Shown piece after piece: positions 53,464 through 62,479 of a stretch of DNA of 64,000 nucleotides (the first letter of the stretch is position 1; each line of letters begins with the position of its first letter). The notes under the pieces are model-generated. The model worked only from the letters and a program-made list of their open reading frames with translations, was not told where the DNA came from and searched no databases. Made by a program: the position numbers and the translations under genes. This DNA is from Pacificoceanicola sp048553275 (GTDB lineage: Bacteria; Pseudomonadota; Alphaproteobacteria; Rhodobacterales; Rhodobacteraceae), in the NCBI RefSeq assembly GCF_048553275.1, contig NZ_JBLZMW010000019.1:1-64000 (forward strand), given 5' to 3'.

Positions 53464-54609
53464 ATGACTTCCAAGACAGAAACAGACCCGCGCGCGCTCG
53501 ACCAATCGCCTCAGGATTTTGCGTCCCAGTGGCGCCTGATCTGGATCGCCTTCCGCAGACATCGTCTGGCCATGACCGGTGCGATCATCGTGCTGTCGCT
53601 GTACGTGGTTGCCGCGTTCTCCGAGTTCCTCGCGCCCTTCGATCCGAATGCGACGTCGTCGACAGATGTCTATCACCCGCCGCAGATGATCCGGTTCATC
53701 GACCATGCCCCGGATGGGGGCTGGTCGATCCGGCCCCATGTCCGCGCGATGACGATGGAGCGTGACAAGTTCACGCTGAAGACCACCTTCACGTCGAACC
53801 CCGACCAGAAGATCTATCTTCGGTTCTTCGGCAAGGGCGATCCCTACAGGCTTTGGGGCCTGATCCCGATGGAGCGTCACCTGCTGACGACCGCCAACCC
53901 CGACGAACGGTTCTACCTGTTCGGCGCCGACCGCCTCGGGCGCGACATGTTCAGCCGCACGATCTATGGTACCCGGATTTCCATGTCGATCGGCCTTGTC
54001 GGTGTGACTCTGAGCCTTGCGCTTGGCCTCATCCTAGGCGGCATATCCGGGTTCTACGGTGGCCGGGTCGACATGTTCATCCAGCGGATCGTCGAATTGG
54101 TGATCTCGCTGCCGACGATCCCGATCTGGTTGGGGCTGAGCGCCGCATTGCCGCAGGACTGGTCCCCGCTGACGCGCTACTTCGCGATCACGGTGATCCT
54201 GTCGCTGGTGGCCTGGACGGAACTCGCCCGCGTGGTGCGGGGGCGTTTCCTTGCGCTGCGAACCGAGGACTTCGTCACCGCCGCGCGACTGGATGGCTGT
54301 TCGCGCAAGCGCGTGATCTTTCGCCACATGATGCCGTCGATGGTCAGCCACATCATCGCATCGGTCACGCTGGCGATCCCGGTGATGATCATCGCCGAGA
54401 CGTCGCTGTCCTTCCTTGGCCTTGGTCTGACGCCACCGATTATCTCCTGGGGGGTGTTGCTGAAGGAAGCGCAGAACGTGCGATCTATCGCTCAGGCGCC
54501 GTGGCTTTTCATTCCGGGTGGGGCCGTGTTCCTGGCCGTGCTTGCCCTGAACTTTCTTGGTGACGGCCTGCGTGATGCCGCCGATCCCTATGCACAGGAT
54601 TCACACTGA
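53464..54609 (+). CDS. ABC transporter permease (DppC/OppC type) with large periplasmic insert
   Basis: This 381-residue permease starts at ATG 53464. After the first helix (AIIVLSLYVVAAFSEFLAPF, about residues 40-59) there is a ~100-residue periplasmic insert up to FGADRLGRDMFSRTIYGTRI, longer than in typical DppC. It includes PPQMIRFIDHAPDGGWSIRP. The DppC core follows, with the EAA-like loop TEDFVTAARLDGCSRKRVIF and SLSFLGLGLTPPIISWGVLL. It overlaps the ATPase gene by one base (TGATG). Confidence 0.92.
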   Translation: MTSKTETDPRALDQSPQDFASQWRLIWIAFRRHRLAMTGAIIVLSLYVVAAFSEFLAPFDPNATSSTDVYHPPQMIRFIDHAPDGGWSIRPHVRAMTMERDKFTLKTTFTSNPDQKIYLRFFGKGDPYRLWGLIPMERHLLTTANPDERFYLFGADRLGRDMFSRTIYGTRISMSIGLVGVTLSLALGLILGGISGFYGGRVDMFIQRIVELVISLPTIPIWLGLSAALPQDWSPLTRYFAITVILSLVAWTELARVVRGRFLALRTEDFVTAARLDGCSRKRVIFRHMMPSMVSHIIASVTLAIPVMIIAETSLSFLGLGLTPPIISWGVLLKEAQNVRSIAQAPWLFIPGGAVFLAVLALNFLGDGLRDAADPYAQDSH

Positions 54610-56351
54610 TGACCGTATCCCCCAAGACCACTGATACCACGGTTCTGGAACTCAGGAACCTGACGACCGAATTCGTGACCCAGCGCGGCAGCTTTCGCGC
54701 GGTGGATGACGTGTCGCTGGAGCTGCACGCCGGCAAGACCCTGTGTGTGGTCGGCGAAAGCGGGTCTGGCAAGAGTGTGATGTCGCGCTCGATCCTGCAG
54801 ATCGTCGACCCGCCGGGCCGCGTGACCGGGGGGCAGGCGCTGCTGCACCGTCACCGTACCGCACGCGGCGGCGGTTTCGACGAAACGGTCGATCTGCTGC
54901 AACTGCACCCAAAGTCAAAGGCCATCCGCAACCTGCGCGGCCGCGACATCGCGATGATCTTTCAGGAACCGATGAGCTCGCTGTCGCCGGTGCATCGGAT
55001 CGGCGATCAGGTCGGCGAGGCGATCCGCCTGCACGAGGCCGTATCCAAGAAAGAGGCCCGCGACCGCACGCTGGAATTGCTGCGCAAGGTGGAAATCCCC
55101 AACCCCGGCAAGGCCATCGACCAGTTCCCGTTCGAATTCTCGGGCGGGATGCGGCAGCGGGCGATGATCGCCATGGCGCTGGCCTGCAACCCGACTGTGC
55201 TGATCGCGGACGAGCCGACCACGGCGCTGGATGTGACCATTCAGGCCGAAATCCTCGACCTGATCCGCTCGATCCAGGACGAAAGCGACATGGCCGTGTT
55301 GTTCATCACCCATGACATGGGCGTGGTCGCCGAGATCGCGGATGAAATCGCCGTCATGCGGTTTGGCAAGGTCGTCGAGACCGGCGATGTCTACGAGATC
55401 TTCGAAAACCCGCAGCATTCCTACACTCAGCGTCTGTTGAATTCGGTCCGCGAGCTGGACCACCCGTCAGAACGGCGCCTTGCAATGCGCGACACCCGGC
55501 CTGTCGGCGAACCGATCCTTGTCTCGAAGGGCGTCACCAAGGTTTTTGGTGCCAAGAAGAGTTGGTTCGGCGAGGCCAAGGGCTTCAAGGCGGTCAACGC
55601 GGCAAATCTGGAACTGCGCAAGGGCGAAAATCTGGGCATCGTGGGAGAAAGCGGTTCGGGCAAGACGACCTTCGGGCGCTGCCTGCAACGGGTGCACGAG
55701 GTGACCGAGGGGCGCATCCTCTATACCGACGGGGGCGGGCAGGAACGTGACCTTGCCGGTCTGACCGAGGACCAGCTTGAAAAGCCATGGCGCGACATCC
55801 GCACGGTGTTCCAGGATCCGTTTTCGTCGCTCAACCCGCGCATGACGATCGGGCAGATCATCGGCGAACCGCTTGTGGTCGAAGGACTGCTGACCCCGGA
55901 ACAGATCCGCCACCGGGTGCACGAACTGCTGGAACTGGTCGGTCTGCCCACCTCTGCCTACATGCGCTACCCGCATGCCTTTTCGGGCGGCCAGCGCCAG
56001 CGCGTGTCCATCGCCCGGGCCATCGCCCCGAACCCGCGGGTCATCATCGCGGACGAGGCAACCTCGGCGCTGGATGTCAGCCTGCGGACGCAGGTGCTCG
56101 ACCTGTTGCTCGACCTTCAGGAGCGGCTTGATCTGAGCTTTATCCTGATCAGCCACGACATCGCCGTGATACGCTATTTCTGCGACCGTATCGCCGTTAT
56201 GTATCGCGGGCAGATCGTCGAGACCGGTGACACCGAAACCGTCTGTCAAGACCCGCAGCACGCCTACACGCAATCGCTGCTGTCTGCCGTACCTGTCGCC
56301 GATCCGCGCGTGCGCGGCCAGAAACAGCGCGTGCGCTATCAACCAGCCTGA
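54609..56351 (+). CDS. Dual-domain ABC transporter ATP-binding protein (DppD-DppF fused type)
   Basis: This 580-residue protein has two complete ATPase domains. Domain 1: Walker A GESGSGKSVMSRS near 54, Q-loop IFQEPMSSLSPVH, signature FSGGMRQRAMIAMA, Walker B VLIADEPTTALD. Domain 2: Walker A GESGSGKTTFGRC near 350, QDPFSSLNPRMTIGQI, signature FSGGQRQRVSIARA, Walker B VIIADEATSALD. It carries the whole energy module of the importer on one chain. The start ATG 54609 overlaps the preceding gene. Confidence 0.94.
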   Translation: MTVSPKTTDTTVLELRNLTTEFVTQRGSFRAVDDVSLELHAGKTLCVVGESGSGKSVMSRSILQIVDPPGRVTGGQALLHRHRTARGGGFDETVDLLQLHPKSKAIRNLRGRDIAMIFQEPMSSLSPVHRIGDQVGEAIRLHEAVSKKEARDRTLELLRKVEIPNPGKAIDQFPFEFSGGMRQRAMIAMALACNPTVLIADEPTTALDVTIQAEILDLIRSIQDESDMAVLFITHDMGVVAEIADEIAVMRFGKVVETGDVYEIFENPQHSYTQRLLNSVRELDHPSERRLAMRDTRPVGEPILVSKGVTKVFGAKKSWFGEAKGFKAVNAANLELRKGENLGIVGESGSGKTTFGRCLQRVHEVTEGRILYTDGGGQERDLAGLTEDQLEKPWRDIRTVFQDPFSSLNPRMTIGQIIGEPLVVEGLLTPEQIRHRVHELLELVGLPTSAYMRYPHAFSGGQRQRVSIARAIAPNPRVIIADEATSALDVSLRTQVLDLLLDLQERLDLSFILISHDIAVIRYFCDRIAVMYRGQIVETGDTETVCQDPQHAYTQSLLSAVPVADPRVRGQKQRVRYQPA

Positions 56352-56360
56352 GGACGTCCC

Positions 56361-57569
56361 GTGAAGATTACAGATATCAAGACATTCCTGATGCAGGTCG
56401 GATCGCGGCCGGGCATGCCGGCCGGAGAGGGCTCGTTTCGCGGATCGCGCAACTGGCTTTTCGTGAAGGTCGAAACCGACGAAGGCGTGTACGGCATCGG
56501 CGAATGCTCCGGCTGGCCGCGCGTGATCGAGCGGGCGGTGCAGGACCTGACCAACGTCCTGTTGGGCGAGGACCCGCGCGACATCGACCGGCTGTGGCAA
56601 AGGCTCTACGTCGCCACGATGGGCCATGGCATGACCGGCACGGTCGGCGGCGGGGCCTTGACCGGGCTGGAGATGGCGCTGTGGGACATCAAGGGCAAGG
56701 TGCTGGGCCAGCCGGTCTGGAACCTGCTGGGCGGCAAATTTCGCGATACGATCCCGGTCTATGGCCATGCCAAGACGCCGGAGCGCGCGCGCGAACTGAT
56801 GGATCGCGGCTACAGCGCGGTGAAGGTCGGTTTTACCGGCGCGGTGGACATCGATCTCGTGGCCTCGATCCGCGACACGGTGGGCGCGGATGTCGACGTC
56901 ATGGTCGACGCGCATGGGCCGTCCTGGATGACCGCTGCCGACGCCATCGCCGTGGGGCGCGAGATGGAGCAGCTTGACTTGTTGTTCTACGAGGACCCGG
57001 TGGCGCCCGAGAACCTCGACGCGCTGCAACGGGTGCGTGACGCGGTGGACATTCCCCTTGCTGCGGGTGAACGCGTCAGCACGATCTGGGGCATCCGCCC
57101 CTATATCGAGCGCGACCTCGTCGACGTGATCCAGCCCGACACCGGCCGGGCAGGGGGGATCACCCAGATGCGCAAGATGGCCGCGATGGCGGAATCCCAC
57201 TTCATCACCCTTGCACCGCATTCCGGTTCGCTTGGCCCGGTGGCGGAATTCGCGGCGCTGCACGTCATGGCAACCGTGCCCAACATTCTGATGCTCGAAC
57301 GGGTCGAGTTCGATTGGGAGGGGCGCTATGAGGTCGTCACGCCGGTGCTGAAGGCCGAAAACGGCGCGCTGCCCTTGCCGACTGCACCCGGGTTGGGGGT
57401 GGAGCTGGTCGAAGAGGAAATCGAGAAGTATCCCAGCAGCCGCAACGTCGCCGAGATGCCTGGCAACGAGGGTGCATACGAGCCCGGCACTTTCGGCGAA
57501 TGCGTCTATTTCCAGCCGCGCCTGCGCCGCCGGTCGCGCCTGCGGCTCAAGCGGACGGACGAGGCGTGA
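56361..57569 (+). CDS. Enolase-superfamily sugar-acid dehydratase
   Basis: This 402-residue protein has the muconate-lactonizing-type cap plus barrel. GTG 56361 follows GAGGA. Catalytic residues are K155 (AVKVGF), D183 and H185 in VDAHG, E211 in FYEDPVAPENLD, E237 in AAGERVS, D260 and H287 in LAPHSGSLGP. The D-x-H pattern and late His resemble galactonate-dehydratase-type members, in which the second Lys of KxK is also absent. The C-terminus has a basic tail (RLRRRSRLRLKR). By context it dehydrates an aldarate or aldonate; galactarolactone cycloisomerase is an alternative. Confidence 0.82.
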   Translation: MKITDIKTFLMQVGSRPGMPAGEGSFRGSRNWLFVKVETDEGVYGIGECSGWPRVIERAVQDLTNVLLGEDPRDIDRLWQRLYVATMGHGMTGTVGGGALTGLEMALWDIKGKVLGQPVWNLLGGKFRDTIPVYGHAKTPERARELMDRGYSAVKVGFTGAVDIDLVASIRDTVGADVDVMVDAHGPSWMTAADAIAVGREMEQLDLLFYEDPVAPENLDALQRVRDAVDIPLAAGERVSTIWGIRPYIERDLVDVIQPDTGRAGGITQMRKMAAMAESHFITLAPHSGSLGPVAEFAALHVMATVPNILMLERVEFDWEGRYEVVTPVLKAENGALPLPTAPGLGVELVEEEIEKYPSSRNVAEMPGNEGAYEPGTFGECVYFQPRLRRRSRLRLKRTDEA

Positions 57570-57575
57570 GATCCG

Positions 57576-58589
57576 ATGGACCAGCCGACGTTGCCCATGA
57601 AAGAGCTTGTCCTGATCGCCCTCGCGGGCGAGGCGGCACTGGCGCTCTGTTCCTTCGATCCAGAGATCGGGTCGCTTGAGGTCATCGACAAGCTGTCCCT
57701 GCCGGGCGCCGAGGGCGCTTGTCGTGGTGTGCCCATGGCCGCGAACGCGGCAGGTGATCGCATCTACCTTGCATGGCGCGGCGATGACTTCCGCCTGTTC
57801 AGTCTTGCGCTGGACCGCCCCACGCGGCGCTTAACCTGTCTCGGTAGCGCCAGCTTGCCCGCCAGCATGTGCTATCTGGCCATGTCGCCCTGCGGGCGGC
57901 GTGTGCTGTCCTCATCCAATACCGGCAGTGTCGTCGCAGTCAACCCGGTTGACGACGCCGGATATGCGGGTGATCCTGTCCTGACGTTTGATGCGTTCAA
58001 GGCGCATTGCGTCCGGCCCGCCCCGAACGGGTTGGTCTATGCCACCAGCCTGCGCGGGGATTTCGTACAGGGATACCGCTTTGACGCGTCTTCTGGTGGG
58101 CTTACGCCACTGTCCCGGCTGAACCTGTCCGAAGGATCCGGGCCCCGGCATATCTGTTTCACCTCGGATGGTCGGCACGCCTACCTTCTGTCGGAGTTCA
58201 AGGGGCTGCTGATGTTGCTGGACGTCGACGGCGCGACCGGCGCGCTGTCCGTGCGCCAGACCGTCGCGATGTTGCCCGAGGTCGACACGGCCTGGGCCGC
58301 GGAGCTACGGCTCTCGATGCATGAGTCCCGTCTTTATGCCTCGGAACGCCTCACATCGCAGATATTCAGCTATCGCCTCGACGAAATGGGTCGGATGCAG
58401 GCCATCGAAGCTGTGCCGGGGCCTGATTGCCCGACGGCCTTTGGCCTGAACCGCTCCGGCAGCCACCTGATCGCATTGGGTGAAAAGAATGGCGAGGCAT
58501 GGACCTATCGGCTCGACAGCGACGGTCGGCCCAAGTTGACCTCACGGTTCGAGATTGGCGCGGTGCCCAGTTGGGTGCTGACGGTCTGA
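57576..58589 (+). CDS. Beta-propeller lactonase (6-phosphogluconolactonase-like)
   Basis: This 337-residue protein has the repeating WD-like strands of the PF10282 lactonases: GDRIYLAWRGDDFRLFSLAL, GRRVLSSSNTGSVVAV, GLVYATSLRGDFVQGYRFDA, GSGPRHICFTSDGRHAYLLS and CPTAFGLNRSGSHLIAL. Its place right after the dehydratase gene suggests hydrolysis of the aldarolactone made by Udh. ATG 57576 is used; ATG 57597 (MKELVLIALA) is possible. Confidence 0.78.
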   Translation: MDQPTLPMKELVLIALAGEAALALCSFDPEIGSLEVIDKLSLPGAEGACRGVPMAANAAGDRIYLAWRGDDFRLFSLALDRPTRRLTCLGSASLPASMCYLAMSPCGRRVLSSSNTGSVVAVNPVDDAGYAGDPVLTFDAFKAHCVRPAPNGLVYATSLRGDFVQGYRFDASSGGLTPLSRLNLSEGSGPRHICFTSDGRHAYLLSEFKGLLMLLDVDGATGALSVRQTVAMLPEVDTAWAAELRLSMHESRLYASERLTSQIFSYRLDEMGRMQAIEAVPGPDCPTAFGLNRSGSHLIALGEKNGEAWTYRLDSDGRPKLTSRFEIGAVPSWVLTV

Positions 58590-58616
58590 CTGGCCAAATA
58601 CATCAAGGATCTGAAC

Positions 58617-59360
58617 ATGAAAGAGAACACCAAGGCCAAGTTTCAGCATGTGTCCGTCGCGACCATCGCCACTGCGCTGTACAAGCGGGGCCTGCGTCAT
58701 CAGGTGATACAGGGCGTGCATCCGGTTGGCTGGAAGGGCGCGAACATGGTCGGCCCGGCCTTTACCCTTCGCTACATGCCCGCCCGCGAGGATCGCAACG
58801 GGATCGAGGTCTTTCGCAACCCGGACCACAAGCAGCGCGTCGCCATCGAAACTTGCCCCGAAGGCCATGTGCTGGTCATGGACAGCCGAAAGCAGGCCGA
58901 TGCGGCCTCGGCCGGAGATATTCTAATCACCCGGCTGATGAAGCGCGGCGCAGCTGGTGTGGTCACTGATGGAGGGTTCCGCGACGCGATGAACATCGCC
59001 GAGCTGGATATCCCGGCCTATCACACGCGCCCGTCCAGCCCGACGAACCTGACCAACAACGAGGCCATCGCCATCAACGAACCGATCGGTTGCGGCGATG
59101 CCCCGGTCTTTCCCGGTGACGTGATCGTGGGCGATGCCGACTGCGTGATCGTGGTGCCCGCCGAAATCGCCGACGCGGTCGCGGATGAATGCATCGAAAT
59201 GACCGCTTACGAGGACTTCGCGCTGGAACAGGTGGAGAAGGGCAACACCATCATCGGCCTGTATCCCTGCACCAAGGACGAACACCGCACGGCCTTCGAG
59301 GCGTGGCTTGCCGCGCGGGACGGCGATCATTTCTATCGTCGGGTCAAGCAAGATGCGTAG
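58617..59360 (+). CDS. RraA-family class II aldolase candidate
   Basis: This 247-residue protein belongs to the RraA/HMG-aldolase family: GPAFTLRYMP near 47, HVLVMDSRKQADAASAGDIL, the substrate-binding loop TDGGFRDAMNI (Arg-Asp of the TDGxxRD motif, about residue 120) and CGDAPVFPGDVIVGDADCVI. Members cleave 4-hydroxy-2-oxo acids with a divalent metal, giving pyruvate. In this cluster it could cleave 5-dehydro-4-deoxy-glucarate to pyruvate and tartronate semialdehyde, replacing GarL. This is inference; RraA-type regulators of RNase E are the alternative. Confidence 0.75.
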   Translation: MKENTKAKFQHVSVATIATALYKRGLRHQVIQGVHPVGWKGANMVGPAFTLRYMPAREDRNGIEVFRNPDHKQRVAIETCPEGHVLVMDSRKQADAASAGDILITRLMKRGAAGVVTDGGFRDAMNIAELDIPAYHTRPSSPTNLTNNEAIAINEPIGCGDAPVFPGDVIVGDADCVIVVPAEIADAVADECIEMTAYEDFALEQVEKGNTIIGLYPCTKDEHRTAFEAWLAARDGDHFYRRVKQDA

Positions 59361-60420
59361 CGACGTGACCGGGCAAACTGGTGGCACCTTGCTCCTCCAT
59401 TTTCGCGGGGCATTTCTGGTCACCGCTGTCGGTTTGGTGCTTGGCGGGGTGGTCGGCTGGAACGCGACCGGAACCGTGCAGGGTACACTGTCGATCTTCT
59501 TCATCTGTGCGGTTCTCGCCATGCTGGAAATCAGCCTGTCCTTCGACAACGCTATCGTGAACGCCAACAAGCTCAAGTCGATGTCGCCCGTCTGGCAGCG
59601 TCGCTTTCTGACCTGGGGCATCCTCATCGCGGTCTTCGGCATGCGCATCGTCTTTCCGCTGGCGATCGTGGCCATTGCTGCCAATGTCGGCCCTTGGCAG
59701 GCGCTGGTCTTGGCGGTGGCGGCACCCGACGACTATGCGCGGATCATGAATGAAGCGCACTTGTCCATCGCGGCCTTTGGCGGGGCATTTCTGCTGATGG
59801 TGGGCTTGAGTTTTTTCTTCGATGCCGGGAAGGATGACCACTGGGTCCGCTGGATCGAAACGCGCATGGCCCGCGCCGCGGGGATACGGGGTTTCGAGAT
59901 CATGCTGGTCCTTGCCCTGATCCTTGCCTTCGCCGGGCTGCAAGGGACGGCGGCCGACAGCCACGCGTTTTTCGGGGCTGCGGTATGGGGCCTGCTGACC
60001 TTCCTTATGGTCGAGGCCCTGGGCGCGTTTCTGGACAGCACGAAGGGGATGCTTGAAGGTGCGGCGAAAGGCGGGCTGGGGGCGTTCCTCTACCTCGAAG
60101 TTCTGGATGCGTCATTTTCCTTTGACGGTGTGATCGGGGCATTTGCGCTGTCGCAGAACCTTCTCGTGATTGCCATTGGACTGGGTATCGGGGCGATGTA
60201 TGTGCGGTCGATGACCATCATGCTGGTCGAAGCGGGCACACTGAAACAGTACTGCTATCTCGAACATGGGGCCTTCTATGCGGTCATTATCCTGTCGGTG
60301 CTGATGTTCGCGCAGTCCATATTGCACGTGCCGGAGCTGATCACCGGGCTGGGCGGGTGCGCCATGATCGGTCTTGCGCTCTGGTCATCGGTGCGGCGCA
60401 ATCGGGCGCTCAACTGCTGA
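59353..60420 (+). CDS. TerC/DUF475-family membrane protein
   Basis: This 355-residue protein has nine or so hydrophobic helices. ATG 59353 overlaps the RraA gene by eight bases; an upstream start in frame at 59308 is unlikely. The TerC-like motifs SLSFDNAIVNANKL (about residue 58) and DASFSFDGVIGAFALSQN (about 242) carry conserved Asp/Asn in helices. TerC relatives export metal ions such as manganese. Its presence within a uronate operon is unusual; it may supply or balance the metal needed by the enolase and RraA enzymes, which is speculative. Confidence 0.85.
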   Translation: MRSDVTGQTGGTLLLHFRGAFLVTAVGLVLGGVVGWNATGTVQGTLSIFFICAVLAMLEISLSFDNAIVNANKLKSMSPVWQRRFLTWGILIAVFGMRIVFPLAIVAIAANVGPWQALVLAVAAPDDYARIMNEAHLSIAAFGGAFLLMVGLSFFFDAGKDDHWVRWIETRMARAAGIRGFEIMLVLALILAFAGLQGTAADSHAFFGAAVWGLLTFLMVEALGAFLDSTKGMLEGAAKGGLGAFLYLEVLDASFSFDGVIGAFALSQNLLVIAIGLGIGAMYVRSMTIMLVEAGTLKQYCYLEHGAFYAVIILSVLMFAQSILHVPELITGLGGCAMIGLALWSSVRRNRALNC

Positions 60421-60504
60421 CGGCGGCCCAGCCATTTGTGTATGAACATAGTTTGATCGTATATTAAATTCCTGAAGACCAACGCGGCGAGGCAAGGAAG
60501 AGTG

Positions 60505-61224
60505 ATGGACAAAATCGTCAAGAGCCCAAGCGGCAAAACAACGACTCCATCGAAGACCAGGAAAGTCCGCGAGCCAGGCTACAGCCGCATTGCACAACTG
60601 ATCCGCGAAGAGATTTTCGACGGGCGTCTTGGCGCCGGGGCGCGTCTCAAGGTCTCTGAAATTGCAAAGCGTTTTGGCACCAGCACGAACCCCGCGCGCG
60701 AGGCGCTTCAGGTGCTGGAGGGCGAGGGGCTGGTCACCATCGAGCCCAATCGCGGTGCCAGCGTGCGAGAAATCAGCGAGGACATGCTGCAGAACGTTTT
60801 CGATCTGAAAATCGTTCTGTGGGAATATGTTGCGAAGGGGTTCGTCGAAACCGCAACCGCCGACGAAATCGCGCAACTCCGGCGCCATCAGGAAGATTGC
60901 GAACACGCGGTCGAGGCCGGCGACGAGGTGGCGTTTCGTCAGGCCAATCTCGCGTTTCACGGCTGTATCGTGGAGAACCACCACAATTCCGAAGCAGTTT
61001 CGATCATCCGCAAACACGACGGTTGGCTGCAGGCCCTGTCCAAATCGGACCCGCCGACGCTTGCCCAGATGCGGAGGTCCAGTGCCGAGCATTGGGGCAT
61101 CGTCGAAGCCGTGGAAAAAGGCGAGGCCGAAGAAGCCGGACGCATGATCAAAGAGCATCTCGTCAACACGCAGACGGCCTTTCTGGATCGACTGCGCCGC
61201 AAACGTCTCAAGGCCAACAACTGA
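60505..61224 (+). CDS. GntR-family regulator with FCD domain
   Basis: This 239-residue regulator starts at ATG 60505 (a GTG lies just before; AAGGAAG upstream). The N-terminal HTH reads YSRIAQLIREEIFDGRLGAG and LKVSEIAKRFGTSTNPAREA, ending with LEGEGLVTIEPNRGASV; the C-terminal FCD domain has DLKIVLWEYVAKGF and NLAFHGCIVENHHN with metal-binding His/Asp positions. FadR-type regulators of this class control sugar-acid genes. It probably responds to an aldarate or its product and binds the AT-rich palindromes at 50340 and 61380. Confidence 0.9.
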   Translation: MDKIVKSPSGKTTTPSKTRKVREPGYSRIAQLIREEIFDGRLGAGARLKVSEIAKRFGTSTNPAREALQVLEGEGLVTIEPNRGASVREISEDMLQNVFDLKIVLWEYVAKGFVETATADEIAQLRRHQEDCEHAVEAGDEVAFRQANLAFHGCIVENHHNSEAVSIIRKHDGWLQALSKSDPPTLAQMRRSSAEHWGIVEAVEKGEAEEAGRMIKEHLVNTQTAFLDRLRRKRLKANN

Positions 61225-61379
61225 CCGGTCGGCCCGGTTCGTCATCCACACCCAGCGTACTGCGATGGTGATCCGTGATCTGCAAATCCTTTGCGGTTGG
61301 TCGACCGCCTTTTTCAATGCACTTCCATCGCGTTCAGCCATCCATCTGGCTTCGGACACGATTTTCGGTTGTGGATTGT

Positions 61380-61402
61380 ACATTATAATATAAAGATAAT
61401 GT
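61380..61402. promoter_or_regulatory. Inverted repeat before the hydroxyacid dehydrogenase gene
   Basis: ACATTAT (61380-61386) and ATAATGT (61396-61402) form a perfect 7-bp inverted repeat around 9 bases, 39 bases before the gene start. The right arm continues as ATAATGTGTAAA. It is AT-rich and probably a regulator site overlapping the promoter. Confidence 0.6.
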
Positions 61403-61440
61403 GTAAATATGGCTGTGGCAAAAAGAACGGAAACTTGCAA

Positions 61441-62433
61441 ATGAAAGATACGGCAACCTTCCTTTCCAGCAACTTGCCCTTCGACCCGGACCAATGGGTC
61501 CGGCTTGAAGCCGCGCTTCCGCCGGGGCGGATCCTGCGCGTCGATCCCGGCGACGATGCGGCCGTTGCCGCCGCGCTGGCCGAGGCCGAAATTGCCATCC
61601 TGCAAAGCGATCTCGATCCGCGTTTCATCGAGGCGCCGCGGCTGAAATGGGTACATTGCGACCATGCAGGTCTCACCAAGTCGGCCCGCCCAGAGGTGTT
61701 TGAAAAGGGCCTGATCGTAACCGGGTCGGCTGGACGGTCGGGGCCTGCGCTGGCCGAACATGTCATGATGTTCTCGCTCATGCTTTGCGCGAGATATCCG
61801 GAATTCTACGAGGCGCAAAAGCGGCACCAATGGCGCGGTTTGAACGACATGGACAATATCTTTGCGCTCAAGGGGCGCACCATGGGCATCATCGGCATGG
61901 GTAACACCGGCAAGGCACTGGCCGTTCGCGCCAAGGCGTTTGGCATGACAGTTCTGGGCTATCGCCGCCGCGACGAGCCGCCCCCCGAGGGCGTCGACCG
62001 GATGTATTGCAGCGACCGGGGCGAGGGGATCGACGCAATTCTCGAACAATCCGACATCGTCGCGCTGGTCATCAACCTGTCTGATGCGACGCGCCACATG
62101 ATCGCGGCAGACCAGTTCGCTCGGATGAAAAAGTCTGCCTACCTCGTGAATTTGGCGCGCGGCGCGGTCGTCGACCAAGAGGCGCTGATCGATGCCCTGA
62201 CAACCGGACAGATCGCCGGGGCCGGGATCGACGTGATGATCCCGGAACCCCTGCCGCCCGAGCACCCGCTTTGGGACACGCCGAACTTGCTCATCACGCC
62301 GCATTTCTCGGCCAAGCTGCCGGATCGGTCCGAACGGTCGTTGCAAGTGATCCTCGAAAATGTCCGGCGGTACCGCGCCGGTGAGGAAATGCTCAACCAG
62401 ATCAGCAAAGAGGATCTGTGGTCCGAGGCGTGA
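61441..62433 (+). CDS. D-isomer-specific 2-hydroxyacid dehydrogenase
   Basis: This 330-residue NAD(P)-dependent enzyme starts at ATG 61441. It has GRTMGIIGMGNTGKALAVRA (nucleotide-binding, about residues 146-165), the substrate Arg in YLVNLARGAVVDQEALIDAL (about 239), the Glu in MIPEPLPPEHPLW and His in LLITPHFSA near 289. The Arg/Glu/His triad is complete. It would reduce a 2-oxo acid such as hydroxypyruvate or glyoxylate. It lies 46 bp before the tartronate-semialdehyde-reductase-like gene. Confidence 0.88.
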   Translation: MKDTATFLSSNLPFDPDQWVRLEAALPPGRILRVDPGDDAAVAAALAEAEIAILQSDLDPRFIEAPRLKWVHCDHAGLTKSARPEVFEKGLIVTGSAGRSGPALAEHVMMFSLMLCARYPEFYEAQKRHQWRGLNDMDNIFALKGRTMGIIGMGNTGKALAVRAKAFGMTVLGYRRRDEPPPEGVDRMYCSDRGEGIDAILEQSDIVALVINLSDATRHMIAADQFARMKKSAYLVNLARGAVVDQEALIDALTTGQIAGAGIDVMIPEPLPPEHPLWDTPNLLITPHFSAKLPDRSERSLQVILENVRRYRAGEEMLNQISKEDLWSEA

Positions 62434-62479
62434 CCGGGCCTCCCCAGATCACCAACGTTCAAACAAGAAGGATATCACC

